A program made the position numbers and the translations under genes. Under the pieces are notes generated by a model that ran no database searches, was not told the origin of the DNA, and saw only the letters and a list, made by a program, of their open reading frames with translations. From HRBIN16 sp049969495 (GTDB lineage Bacteria > Armatimonadota > HRBIN16), in NCBI GenBank assembly GCA_049969495.1, contig JBMFOT010000002.1, positions 1-64,000 on the forward strand: a DNA stretch of 64,000 nucleotides, written 5' to 3'. Below are positions 24,316 to 32,555 of the stretch, one piece after another (positions within the stretch are counted from its first letter, which is position 1; the number at the start of each line of letters is the position of its first letter).

Positions 24316-24717
24316 TTAAGGGCGTATAAACATACCAGAGTGGTAGGTAAAGCGTCTACCATCAGCTATGGTGACGATAAAGGTGTAGCCGTATTTGGCG
24401 CCTTGACTCAAAAATGCTGAGTATGGGAGTTGGGTTGTATAGATTTCCCAGTATGTGGTTTCAAGAGCTGTGGTACCCTGTGCTACTCTATAGTATGGCA
24501 TAGGTATGCCTGCGTCTTCTGACCAGTGTCCTATCCATAATTCCCAACCACGTATCTGCTCGCCCGGAACGGAGGGCATTGCACGAGCAATGATTACATC
24601 AGGAAGCGTTCCGTATGGGCGGCTTGCACTGAAAAATATATCGTAAGCGTAGGCAAATCTGCACGAAAAGGTCAGGATGACTAAGATTAGAATCAGCAAC
24701 AAAGTTGCTCTTCTCAT
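24316..24717 (-). CDS. small secreted protein of unknown function
   Basis: A 133-residue protein with a clear signal peptide (MRRATLLLILILVILTFSCRFAYA, cut before YDIFF). The mature part of about 109 residues is rich in Tyr and Trp with alternating beta-like segments (GWELWIGHWSED, YWEIYTTQLPYSAFL, YGYTFIVTIADGRRFTYHSG), possibly one beta-sandwich domain. A TGGAGG site is 6 nt before the ATG. No family recognised. Its base composition is visibly more AT-rich than the neighbours, which may mean transfer. Confidence 0.65.
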   Translation of the reverse strand: MRRATLLLILILVILTFSCRFAYAYDIFFSASRPYGTLPDVIIARAMPSVPGEQIRGWELWIGHWSEDAGIPMPYYRVAQGTTALETTYWEIYTTQLPYSAFLSQGAKYGYTFIVTIADGRRFTYHSGMFIRP

Positions 24718-24894
24718 TGTTTACCTCCATTTGCAAGGATTAACAAACGGCAAGATATAAGGTAACAGATGTTTGTAGACAAGTCAAGAATATTGGGGGG
24801 AGGGTGTTCGATAATTGTTGAGAAGTTGGATGCAGCGCAAGTACGAGGAGAGGGAAGGGCGGCTCTGACACCGCCCTTGCCGTGCTTTTGCGCC

Positions 24895-24923
24895 TCGACA
24901 AGGCAGGGAGGGATGTGTATAAT
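24895..24923 (+). promoter_or_regulatory. promoter of the btuF-like gene
   Basis: TCGACA 24895-24900, 17 nt, TATAAT 24918-24923. Transcription from about 24930 excludes the longer reading frame starting at 24882 and supports ATG 24984. Confidence 0.75.
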
Positions 24924-24983
24924 GTTTATCGCGCTCTTTGTGGCAGAGGAAGACGAAGACTGGATAGAATACCGGGAGGAAAA

Positions 24984-25814
24984 ATGCCGCTAGCAGCATT
25001 TCCACGTCGCGTGACCGATTTTCGTGGCAAGACGTTGGTTCTGAAATCGCCACCCCAGCGCATCGTATCGCTGACGCCCGGCACGACGGAGGTGCTCTTC
25101 GCAGTCGGCGCGGGCAAGCAGGTGGTAGGCGTTACCAGCTACTGCGACTATCCACCCGAAGCGAAGCGACTTCCCAAAGTAGGCGACATGCGCACGAACG
25201 TGGAGGCAGTGGTTGCCCTGCGGCCCGACCTGGTGGTGGCGGATGGCGTGCTGAATCGCCGCTTCATCCCCACGCTGGAGAGGCTAAAGCTTCCCTTGCT
25301 GGTGATCGCCCCCAAAACGTGGCTGGATGTTGCACGGGTCATCCGCCTGCTGGGCGCGGCAACAGGACACGACAAACAAGCCGAATCTCTGGCGCAGCGG
25401 TTCCATCAGGCGGAAAGAGCGGCACGCTCGCGCTCTACGTCGGCGACCAGACCCGGCGTGCTGTTTACGCTGAACGTGGAGCCTCTACCGATGTGGGTGG
25501 CGGGGCGCGACCTGTTTGTGGACGATATGATTCGCCTGGCGGGTGGACGCAATGTAGCCGCCGATGGCGGAACGAACTATTACCCCCTCTCTGCAGAGGC
25601 GTTGCTGGTGCGCAATCCCGACGTGATCATCACCACCGTGCCCGAAAACCGCCTGTCTCCGCTATACGAGCACTCCGTGTTGAAGCGTCTCAGAGCGGTG
25701 CAGAACAGGCAGGTGTACAGCGTGGACTCCAACCTGTTCGTACGCCCTACGCCCCGTCTGCTGAGGGGACTGGAACTGCTGAAGAAAATCCTTTCGCACG
25801 CGCAGAAGGGTTGA
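24984..25814 (+). CDS. BtuF-like cobalamin/iron-chelate binding protein
   Basis: A 276-residue protein of the type III periplasmic binding family (IVSLTPGTTEVLFAVGAGKQVVGVTSYCDYPPEA, then VGDMRTNVEAVVALRPDLVVAD and NPDVIITTVPE). It is closest in style to BtuF, the B12-binding subunit of BtuCDF. GGGAGGA is 5 nt before the ATG and the promoter at 24895 excludes upstream starts, yet this start gives no signal peptide or lipobox: the protein begins MPLAAFPRRVTDFRG, already in the mature domain. It is 4 bp upstream of the permease gene. The ligand is inferred. Confidence 0.8.
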   Translation: MPLAAFPRRVTDFRGKTLVLKSPPQRIVSLTPGTTEVLFAVGAGKQVVGVTSYCDYPPEAKRLPKVGDMRTNVEAVVALRPDLVVADGVLNRRFIPTLERLKLPLLVIAPKTWLDVARVIRLLGAATGHDKQAESLAQRFHQAERAARSRSTSATRPGVLFTLNVEPLPMWVAGRDLFVDDMIRLAGGRNVAADGGTNYYPLSAEALLVRNPDVIITTVPENRLSPLYEHSVLKRLRAVQNRQVYSVDSNLFVRPTPRLLRGLELLKKILSHAQKG

Positions 25815-25818
25815 ACCG

Positions 25819-26829
25819 ATGCCGGCGTCTTCGCGCAGGCATTACGCAGTGGTTGGGTTGCTGCTCTGTGTGCTTGCAGTGGTCACAGCGGTTGCGGCGC
25901 TATGCCTGGGCAGTGAACTTTTGCTACCCCAGCAGGTGTGGCGCATCCTGCAGGAAGGCGGTTCCGCTAGCGATAGCGCAAGCGTGATAATATGGCAGTT
26001 GCGCCTGCCCCGCATGACGATGGCGGCGATGGTGGGCGTGTTGCTCAGCGTGGCTGGCGTGATCCTGCAGGGCTTACTGCGCAACGACCTCGCCGACCCC
26101 TACACGATTGGCGTCTCCTCCGGTGCGGCGATGGGTGCGTCGGCAGCGGTGCTGGCGGGGTGGGAGGCAAGATGGCACGGTTTCGGTGTGCCGCTGGCCG
26201 CTTTTGTGTGCGCGATTGCCGCCACCGCGCTGGTGCTGATGGTAGCGCGGCGGGGGGGAGTGTTGCGCGTGTCGGTGTTCCTGCTGGCAGGGATTGTGGT
26301 GGGGTCGTTCATGTGGTCGGCAGTGACGTTGATGCTGACGCTGGCGGGGGCGGACGTGGGGCGTGTGTTGTTCTGGCTGATGGGCAGTTTCGCCGATGCC
26401 GAGTGGACGCGCGTGCGATTGCTCCTGCCGTTTGTGGTGCTGGGCTTTGTGGGACTACGTGCGATGGCTTACGGTTTGAACGCCTTCGCTCTGGGCGAAG
26501 AGAGCGCGGCGCATCTGGGCTTCGAGGTAGAGAAACTGAAGCGGTGGGCGATTGTGCTGGCGGCGTTGTGCACCGCGGCGGCGGTGTCGGTCAGCGGTAT
26601 CATCGGGTTCGTGGGGCTGGTGGTTCCGCACATCGCGCGACGGCTATTCGGTGCCGACCATCGGCAGCTGTTCTGGAGCGCGGCGGTGCTGGGCGCGGTG
26701 CTGATGGTATGGGCGGATACGCTGGCGCGAAGCGTTGCACGCCCTGCGGAGATACCGGTTGGCGTGATTACCGCCCTGTTGGGCGCACCGTTCTTTATCG
26801 CTCTGCTCAGGCGGGAGAGGCTGGTGTGA
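25819..26829 (+). CDS. FecCD/BtuC family ABC transporter permease
   Basis: A 336-residue membrane protein with about nine to ten helices. Signatures: LRLPRMTMAAMVGVLLSVAG, GLLRNDLADPYTIGVSSGAA, GADVGRVLFWLMGSF, FALGEESAAHLGFEVEKLK (cytoplasmic loop that contacts the ATPase), SGIIGFVGLVVPHIARRLFG and ADTLARSVARPAEIPVGVITALLGAPFF. It partners the BtuF-like protein encoded 4 bp upstream, importing cobalamin or a siderophore. The expected ATPase gene (btuD/fecE) does not follow; the next gene is a small membrane protein, so the ATPase must come from elsewhere. Confidence 0.9.
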   Translation: MPASSRRHYAVVGLLLCVLAVVTAVAALCLGSELLLPQQVWRILQEGGSASDSASVIIWQLRLPRMTMAAMVGVLLSVAGVILQGLLRNDLADPYTIGVSSGAAMGASAAVLAGWEARWHGFGVPLAAFVCAIAATALVLMVARRGGVLRVSVFLLAGIVVGSFMWSAVTLMLTLAGADVGRVLFWLMGSFADAEWTRVRLLLPFVVLGFVGLRAMAYGLNAFALGEESAAHLGFEVEKLKRWAIVLAALCTAAAVSVSGIIGFVGLVVPHIARRLFGADHRQLFWSAAVLGAVLMVWADTLARSVARPAEIPVGVITALLGAPFFIALLRRERLV

Positions 26830-26834
26830 GGGTA

Positions 26835-27350
26835 ATGATGGCACGGAAGACGGATGGTGAACGCAAACCAACAACCGAACAGGCGATTATCGAACAAGCG
26901 CAGCGTGAACTGCGCCTGATATGGTGGCGATTCACCCTGTGGATAACCGTCCTGATGTTCGTGGCGCCGCTGGTGATGACCGTTCTGGCGGCACTGCTGA
27001 GGATGGGGCAGGTAAGCTTTTTGCTGGTAAACTTCGTTGTGGTGTTCGTGCTGGTGCAGATGATGCTATACCATGTGCGCCAATCGTACAACCGCTTAAA
27101 GCAGCTGGGGCGGACGGCGGTGCAAAAACACCTGTGGCGGGCGGCGCGCGTAGCGCTCGAGCCGTTCTCGCGCTTCGGCAATCGGGGTTTTGACTGGGAT
27201 GGGGAGGCGCACTACCTGCTGATGCGCACCTATCTGTCTTCAGGTGATGTGCAGCGGGCGGCGAAAGTGCGCGATTTCCTATTGCGCTATCGACGGGGCA
27301 AATGGGTAGAGCGTGCTCGCAAGGCTATTGCTTCGGGTGAGGATGGCTAG
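26835..27350 (+). CDS. two-helix membrane protein of unknown function
   Basis: A 171-residue protein. A charged N-terminus (about 1-28) is followed by two hydrophobic helices at about 30-52 and 59-78 (LWITVLMFVAPLVMTVLAAL, VSFLLVNFVVVFVLVQMMLY). The C-terminal half is soluble and helical with a TPR-like look (HYLLMRTYLSSGDVQRAAKVRDFLLRYRRGKWVERARKAI). GAGGGT lies just before tandem ATG codons at 26835 and 26838. It occupies the place where a transporter ATPase would be expected, but has no Walker motif. No family recognised. Confidence 0.65.
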   Translation: MMARKTDGERKPTTEQAIIEQAQRELRLIWWRFTLWITVLMFVAPLVMTVLAALLRMGQVSFLLVNFVVVFVLVQMMLYHVRQSYNRLKQLGRTAVQKHLWRAARVALEPFSRFGNRGFDWDGEAHYLLMRTYLSSGDVQRAAKVRDFLLRYRRGKWVERARKAIASGEDG

Positions 27351-27694
27351 CCCTCTTCCTCCTCGTTCTCGTCTTCGAAGTCGAAGCCTTCGATATCTTC
27401 CATGTCCATGCTGGGGTCGGTATAGCGTCCGATCTCCTCGGCGCGGAAGACGTGCACCACGAAGTCTTCCCGCTCGAAGCGAGGCATATAGCTCGACACG
27501 ATGTCCTCGTCGATCATCGCCACCAGGGTCTCTTCCTGTTCTGGGGCGAAATCGTCCTCCAGCAGCAAGGTGGCGTAGATAGTACCAGCAGCATAGTGGA
27601 TGTCTACTTGCCCTACTCGCTCGTTGTTGCGCCATATCAGATAGATTTCCGAGCTTTCGGTACGAACTAAACGGTTCAGACGCACGTTGTTCAT
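27347..27694 (-). CDS. small acidic protein of unknown function
   Basis: A 115-residue soluble protein, beta-rich in the first 70 residues (EIYLIWRNNERVGQVDIHYA, TIYATLLLED), ending in a very acidic tail (DMEDIEGFDFEDENEEEEG). An AGGAGAAG site precedes the ATG. It starts 10 bp after the fapA stop on the same strand, so they form an operon. Its last 4 bp overlap the convergent gene. No known family. Confidence 0.65.
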   Translation of the reverse strand: MNNVRLNRLVRTESSEIYLIWRNNERVGQVDIHYAAGTIYATLLLEDDFAPEQEETLVAMIDEDIVSSYMPRFEREDFVVHVFRAEEIGRYTDPSMDMEDIEGFDFEDENEEEEG

Positions 27695-27704
27695 GCCTCT
27701 TCTC

Positions 27705-29075
27705 CTAGAGCTTGTCCAGTGGTCTCATCTGCACTCGCGCCTCACCACGCGCGACGAAAAAGCGAACGGCTTGCAAATCGCTTTCTACCAGATAGCTGTA
27801 TTTGCCGATAGTCACCTTCACGCCCGGGTAAATCGCGCCCCGCACCACTACTTCCGCCCGGGTGGGTGCATTGACCTGTATGGTGATGGCGCGCTTCTCG
27901 TGTTGCAGTTCCTTCAGCCTCGCCTCCAGACGTCGGCGATGTGTCATCAGTCGCTGGATAGCCTCTTTCTTTTCGGACGAGGCGACCTCTGCGGTGACCG
28001 ACACGTACGGGCGCAGGGCGGCGTTGATTTTTTGTATATTATCCTCACATTGGCGCATCTCCTCTGCAATCTCAAAGAGCCGTTCATCGCCCAGAGTGTC
28101 CACTCCCACTACCACCTCGGTAGGCGTCCACGCAGGTGTACCTATAGTATACGCCTCTATGCCCTCAAATGCCACTATGCGCCCACCTGCAATCTGCACG
28201 TTTGCGTTCAGCGCAATCACTCGATGGCGGGTGCAGAGGGTGCAATCCATGACACTGGCGCCTAGCAGGATGTTCCCATCGGCGGCTATATCCGAACGTT
28301 GTGCCCCGCCGCGCAGGTAGCAGGTACCCCTGGCATGGAGAGAGCTCCCTTCGCATCGCCCCCCGACTGCCACATCGCCATGCACGCGCACCTGCGCACC
28401 CGGCAGGAGATTGCCTTTGAGCACCAGCGTCTCGGTAAACTCTTGCGCTCCCCGCAGGTCGCCCGCTATCGGCTGCGCCGGTAGTAAGATCAGCTTGTCG
28501 CCGGAGAGGTGCACATAGCCCGACTTCTGCGCGGTGAACTGCAGGTTATCGTCGGAGGCAAGCACGTTCTCCCCCGCACGCAGGTTAGCGTCTCTGCCGG
28601 GGCGTTGAGGCACATTTTGTGGCGGAAAGGTTAACGTGCGCCCCGGGCGACCATGCTGTGCCGGTACGACGGTGGCAATCAGTTGTCCCGCCTGAATGTA
28701 ACGCGCCGGGTCTAACTGGAGATAGTCGATGCTTCCATCGAGCAGCAGGGGTAATGGACGTAACACCGCCTCCTCCGGTAAACGGTAAATCACTTTTGCG
28801 TCGGTTCCGTGAACGGGTGGCACGCCCTGCGCAACGACCGCCTGCACCTTGCTCGCAAGGTTTGTGGCGCGCTCTATCGTATCGCGGATGGCGTGTTCGT
28901 CGATGCCGTAAGCAACCCCCATCTCTTCCAGTGCACGCACGACCTCCGCCACCCGCACAGGGTTGCCGTCGCCCTGAGGCGGCGCAACCAGCAGTATCGC
29001 TTGAGTCTTATCTTCGTTAAAGAACACCCAGAAGCTGCCGTCTACAGAAGCCCGCAACGAAGGCTTCAGTGCCAT
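27705..29075 (-). CDS. FapA-like (DUF342) polymer-binding/assembly protein
   Basis: A 456-residue protein of the FapA (DUF342) family. N-terminal part (GVPPVHGTDAKVIYRLPEE), then the right-handed beta-helix region (about 160-330: AGQLIATVVPAQHGRPGRT, GENVLASDDNLQFTAQKSGYV, GNLLPGAQVRVHGDVAVGG) and a coiled-coil (RRRLEARLKELQHEKRAI) before a final beta-strand block. Members act in flagellar assembly or localisation in some bacteria, though many lie outside flagellar loci, as here. Start at 29075 is set by GGAGGTC 6 nt upstream; a longer frame to 29153 lacks one. Confidence 0.8.
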   Translation of the reverse strand: MALKPSLRASVDGSFWVFFNEDKTQAILLVAPPQGDGNPVRVAEVVRALEEMGVAYGIDEHAIRDTIERATNLASKVQAVVAQGVPPVHGTDAKVIYRLPEEAVLRPLPLLLDGSIDYLQLDPARYIQAGQLIATVVPAQHGRPGRTLTFPPQNVPQRPGRDANLRAGENVLASDDNLQFTAQKSGYVHLSGDKLILLPAQPIAGDLRGAQEFTETLVLKGNLLPGAQVRVHGDVAVGGRCEGSSLHARGTCYLRGGAQRSDIAADGNILLGASVMDCTLCTRHRVIALNANVQIAGGRIVAFEGIEAYTIGTPAWTPTEVVVGVDTLGDERLFEIAEEMRQCEDNIQKINAALRPYVSVTAEVASSEKKEAIQRLMTHRRRLEARLKELQHEKRAITIQVNAPTRAEVVVRGAIYPGVKVTIGKYSYLVESDLQAVRFFVARGEARVQMRPLDKL

Positions 29076-29281
29076 GAGTGACCTCCGCAATCTGTTCCAA
29101 AATGGATTATCAATGCAGCACCAGAGCAGTTGATCTGCAAAACCGATGCACATGTCAAACGCTGCCTCTTTGATTATCGGAAGAGGTTGCCTCGTTTCTG
29201 AGACAGAAGGATTCTTCGCGCCCGAGAGGCAATTAAACGATTAAGAAACGAGATTTCGTCGCAGATTGCAGAGGCTAGCCG

Positions 29282-31303
29282 ATGCTTTCCTGGCGTAAGT
29301 GGACGGTGCCTTATTCTCCCAGCGTAGCGGGGGCGCGTGTGCAGGAACCTGCAGCCACAGCGATAGCCGCCCCAGGGCGCACCCTCACGCTAAGAGCGTG
29401 GATGATTGGTATCCTCTGTGTGACACTGGTGGACCTGTGGATACACTGGGCGGAGCTGGTGCTGGGCGGACGCGGGCACACCGCGCTGGCGAACACCTCT
29501 ATCCCTGTTGGGGCGTTCAACGCGCTGGTCGCGCTGGTGGTGATGAACTTGCTGTTACGGCGAGTAGCAGCGCGATGGGCGCTAACCCCTCAGGAACTGC
29601 TGGTCATCTATGTCATGATGACCGTCGCCACGGTGCTGTCCTCCTCGGGCGCGTTGCACTTCATCGTACCGACGGTGACCGCCGCCTTCTATTACGCCTC
29701 TGCCGAAAACCAGTGGGCTCAGCTCTTTCATCGCTACATCCCCGATTGGCTGGCGCAGAAGAATGAGTTCGCGCTGAAATACTTTTACCAGGGCGACGCG
29801 CCTGTGCCGCTGGGCTTGTGGTGGAAGCAAATCGGTGCGTGGACGCTGTTCATGACCGTGTACACCTTCACCTGCCTGTGCTTGATGGCGATTATGCGCA
29901 GGCAATGGGTGGAGCGTGAGCGGCTGACCTTCCCGACGGTTGCACTGCCTCTTGCACTCATCCGCGAACCGCAATCGCTGTTCAGTAGCCGATTATTGTG
30001 GCTGGGTTTTGCCATCCCCTTTAGCCTGGGCACGATGAACACCATCCACCTGAACTATCCGGCGGTTCCTGAAATACCTCTACGCGCCACCAGCCACCTG
30101 GACCTCGCACAATGGGTGACCACGCCGCCGTGGAACGCCATCGGCTACACCCCGATGTCCTTCTACCCCTTCGTCATCGGCATCGCCTATCTGCTGTCGC
30201 TGGACGTGACGTTCAGTTGCTGGTTCTTCTATCTGGTGACCAAGATCGAGCTGGTGCTGGGTTCGGCGATGGGCTGGACGGCAGCAGCGGGAGGCGCAGC
30301 GCAAAGCGTCTATCCCTGGACAGGTCATCAGGGCGCGGGAGCCTTTCTGGGGTTGGCGGCTATCAGCCTTTATCTGGCGCGCAAGCACTTGAAAGAGGTG
30401 TGGCAAACCGCCTGGCGCGGTCAAGGTGACGATAGCGACGAACCGATGCCGTATCGCTGGGCAGTGGTTGGTTTCTTCCTGGGGTTACTGGGCAGTATGA
30501 TGTTTTGTGTGGTAGCGGGCATGAGCTGGGGCGCGGCGGCGATACTGGTGCTGCTCGCCCTTTCCTACATGATGGCGGCGACGCGCACCCGTGCTGAAAG
30601 CGGTAACGCCTGGCTGTTCGGTCCCAGTGTAGACGTATACCAGCTCATGACCACCACCTTCGGCACAACGGGCTTTCGCGTGCAGGACCTGACCATCCTG
30701 GCTTACATGCGTGCTCCGCTGGCGAATTTCGACCTGCGTTGTATCTCCATGCCTCACCAGCTGGACGGCTTCAAGATGGGCGGTGAGGTGCGTGCTAACC
30801 TGCGTCAGGTGGCGATGGCGATGATGACGGCGATCGCGGTGGGGTTCATCGTCTCGTTCGTGATTGCGCTGGCGATATGGTACCACTTCGGCGCGGGCGC
30901 AAAGACCGACGCCTGGCGCACCTACATGGGACGAACCCCCTTCGACGCGCTGGCGGACGCTATCAAAACGCCCTTGAAAGCGGATACCAACGGCTCCATC
31001 GCGGTAGTATTCGGTTTGTTGATTACACTGGTGCTTGCGATACTGCGTACACAGCTTGCCTGGTTCCCCTTCCATCCTGTTGGCTATGCAATCGCCCACA
31101 CGCTGACCATGCAGATGGTGTGGTTGCCCTTCATTATCGCGTGGGTCATCAAGTGGGTGGTGCTGCACTTCGGCGGGATGAAGCTCTACCGCCAGTCCTT
31201 GCCGTTCTTCTTCGGGCTGATACTGGGCGACTTCCTGAACGGCGGCTTCTGGACGCTGGTCGGGTGCTTTACCAATATCAGCGTCTACCCGATTAACTGG
31301 TAG
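29282..31303 (+). CDS. OPT-like polytopic membrane protein (DUF6784/DUF6785)
   Basis: A 673-residue protein with about 13-15 hydrophobic segments (starting IGILCVTLVDLWIHWAELVL), a layout like that of oligopeptide transporter (OPT) relatives and of the DUF6785/DUF6784 proteins common in Planctomycetes and Armatimonadota. Distinct blocks: LTPQELLVIYVMMTVATVLSSSG, WRGQG cytoplasmic loop, LRCISMPHQLDGFKMG, YGGMKLYRQSLPFFFGLILG-like C-terminal helix. The substrate is unknown. The start ATG 29282 has only a weak AGAGG site; the frame upstream has no better codon. Confidence 0.75.
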   Translation: MLSWRKWTVPYSPSVAGARVQEPAATAIAAPGRTLTLRAWMIGILCVTLVDLWIHWAELVLGGRGHTALANTSIPVGAFNALVALVVMNLLLRRVAARWALTPQELLVIYVMMTVATVLSSSGALHFIVPTVTAAFYYASAENQWAQLFHRYIPDWLAQKNEFALKYFYQGDAPVPLGLWWKQIGAWTLFMTVYTFTCLCLMAIMRRQWVERERLTFPTVALPLALIREPQSLFSSRLLWLGFAIPFSLGTMNTIHLNYPAVPEIPLRATSHLDLAQWVTTPPWNAIGYTPMSFYPFVIGIAYLLSLDVTFSCWFFYLVTKIELVLGSAMGWTAAAGGAAQSVYPWTGHQGAGAFLGLAAISLYLARKHLKEVWQTAWRGQGDDSDEPMPYRWAVVGFFLGLLGSMMFCVVAGMSWGAAAILVLLALSYMMAATRTRAESGNAWLFGPSVDVYQLMTTTFGTTGFRVQDLTILAYMRAPLANFDLRCISMPHQLDGFKMGGEVRANLRQVAMAMMTAIAVGFIVSFVIALAIWYHFGAGAKTDAWRTYMGRTPFDALADAIKTPLKADTNGSIAVVFGLLITLVLAILRTQLAWFPFHPVGYAIAHTLTMQMVWLPFIIAWVIKWVVLHFGGMKLYRQSLPFFFGLILGDFLNGGFWTLVGCFTNISVYPINW

Positions 31304-31304
31304 G

Positions 31305-31329
31305 GGCTCGGCAGGAGCCTCGCCCTCCA
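31305..31329. repeat. family B element, copy 2
   Basis: GGCTCGGCAGGAGCC followed by TCGCCCTCCA, identical over 25 bp to 2241-2265. It starts 2 bp after the stop codon of the OPT-like gene and could end its transcript as a hairpin. Confidence 0.75.
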
Positions 31330-31355
31330 GACGACTTTGGGCGGCTTGCTCGCAC

Positions 31356-31385
31356 TTTACAAAATCTTTATCCGCTGAGTATAAT
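31356..31385 (+). promoter_or_regulatory. promoter of the NDP-sugar operon
   Basis: TTTACA 31356-31361, 18 nt, TATAAT 31380-31385; leader about 47 nt to the ATG at 31439. Confidence 0.75.
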
Positions 31386-31438
31386 TTGTGGGGTGTTCAA
31401 CCCGATAATGCGAAATCATGCGCCTGGGAGGTGATGGA

Positions 31439-32542
31439 ATGCAAGGGATTATTATCGCCGGCGGATTCGGCACCCGTTTCCGCCCACTCACTTACACCCG
31501 TCCGAAACCTCTCATGCCCATCTTGAATCGCCCACTGCTGGAATATCAGGTCGCTCTGCTGAAGGCGCACGGTGTGACGGAGATTGTGTTTGCCACCAAC
31601 TATATGGCTGATGCGATTGAAGAGCACTTTGGGGACGGCAGCCGATTCGGCGTGAAGATGCGTTATGCGCAGGAGCACCAGCCTCTCGGCACAGCGGGAG
31701 CCATTCGCAACGCCGCGAAGAGCCTCTGGAGGCGAGAGACGGTGGTGGTTTTCAACGGCGATATTGTGACCGATTTTGACCTGAGCGCGGTGATAGACCT
31801 GCACCGACGACGAGGTGCGCGTGCCACCATCGCGCTGAAGGCAGTGCCCAGCCCCAACCCATACGGCGTGCTGGAGCTGGATAACGACGGCAGGGTTCTG
31901 GCGTGGCTGGAGCCAACAGAAGAGCAGAAAAAGGCACTGGCGGCGAATCCCAATGTGGAACAGACCGGCTGGGATTACATCAACGCGGGTTTCTACGTGC
32001 TGGAGCCGGAGGTGATAGAGAGTATCCCCGATGGCAGAGCGGTGTCCATAGAGCGCGAAATCTACCCGCGCATGATTGCACAGGGCGAAGGTTTATACGG
32101 CGCGCCTGCTGAAGGCTACTGGGTGGACGTCGCCGGTCCCACGCATTACTGGAAAGTGACCAACGACCTGCTGCGGGGGCGCGTGAACGTTCCCTTGCCC
32201 GGCACACCTCGCTCGGAGGGCCTGTGGTGCATGGAGCGTGCGCAGGTACATTGCACCCTTGACGTGGGCGCAGTAGCGCACATCGGTGAAGGGGCAGTCG
32301 TAGAGAAAGAGGTGCACCTGCGCGGGACGGTTGTGGTTGGCGCAGGCTGCCATATCGAGCGGGGATGCGTGCTGGAAGATTGTGTGCTGCTGGAAGGGGT
32401 ACACGTTGGCGAGGGAACCAGCCTGACCCGCGTCCTCTGCGACCGCGATGTATCTATTGCCGCGGGTAGTCGTATCACCGATGCGGTGATAGCGGCAAGC
32501 AGTCATATCGAGCGCGAAAGCCGATTGGGGGCAAGTTGGTAA
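31439..32542 (+). CDS. NDP-sugar pyrophosphorylase (mannose-1-P guanylyltransferase-like)
   Basis: A 367-residue nucleotidyltransferase that joins NTP and a sugar 1-phosphate. Signature GGFGTRFRPLTYTRPKPLMPI (residues 9-29), VVFNGDIVTDFD with the metal Asp, and a C-terminal left-handed beta-helix with hexapeptide repeats (VVEKEVHLRGTVVVGAGCHIERGCVLEDCVLLEG). Start at 31439 has GGGAGGTGAT 7 nt upstream; ATG 31418 lacks a site. First gene of a unit with a DegT aminotransferase and a second nucleotidyltransferase. Nucleotide and sugar specificity are not decided by sequence. Confidence 0.88.
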   Translation: MQGIIIAGGFGTRFRPLTYTRPKPLMPILNRPLLEYQVALLKAHGVTEIVFATNYMADAIEEHFGDGSRFGVKMRYAQEHQPLGTAGAIRNAAKSLWRRETVVVFNGDIVTDFDLSAVIDLHRRRGARATIALKAVPSPNPYGVLELDNDGRVLAWLEPTEEQKKALAANPNVEQTGWDYINAGFYVLEPEVIESIPDGRAVSIEREIYPRMIAQGEGLYGAPAEGYWVDVAGPTHYWKVTNDLLRGRVNVPLPGTPRSEGLWCMERAQVHCTLDVGAVAHIGEGAVVEKEVHLRGTVVVGAGCHIERGCVLEDCVLLEGVHVGEGTSLTRVLCDRDVSIAAGSRITDAVIAASSHIERESRLGASW

Positions 32543-32555
32543 AGAGGACATCATC

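Noticed and set aside
24741..24983. Possible cobalamin riboswitch before btuF
   Set aside because: The leader from the mapped promoter is about 54 nt and lacks the B12 core; the only B12 aptamer seen is at 50102-50241.
25992..26834. Upstream extension of the two-helix protein across the btuC gene
   Set aside because: Gly/Arg-rich frame-shifted shadow of btuC; real start is at tandem ATG codons 26835/26838.
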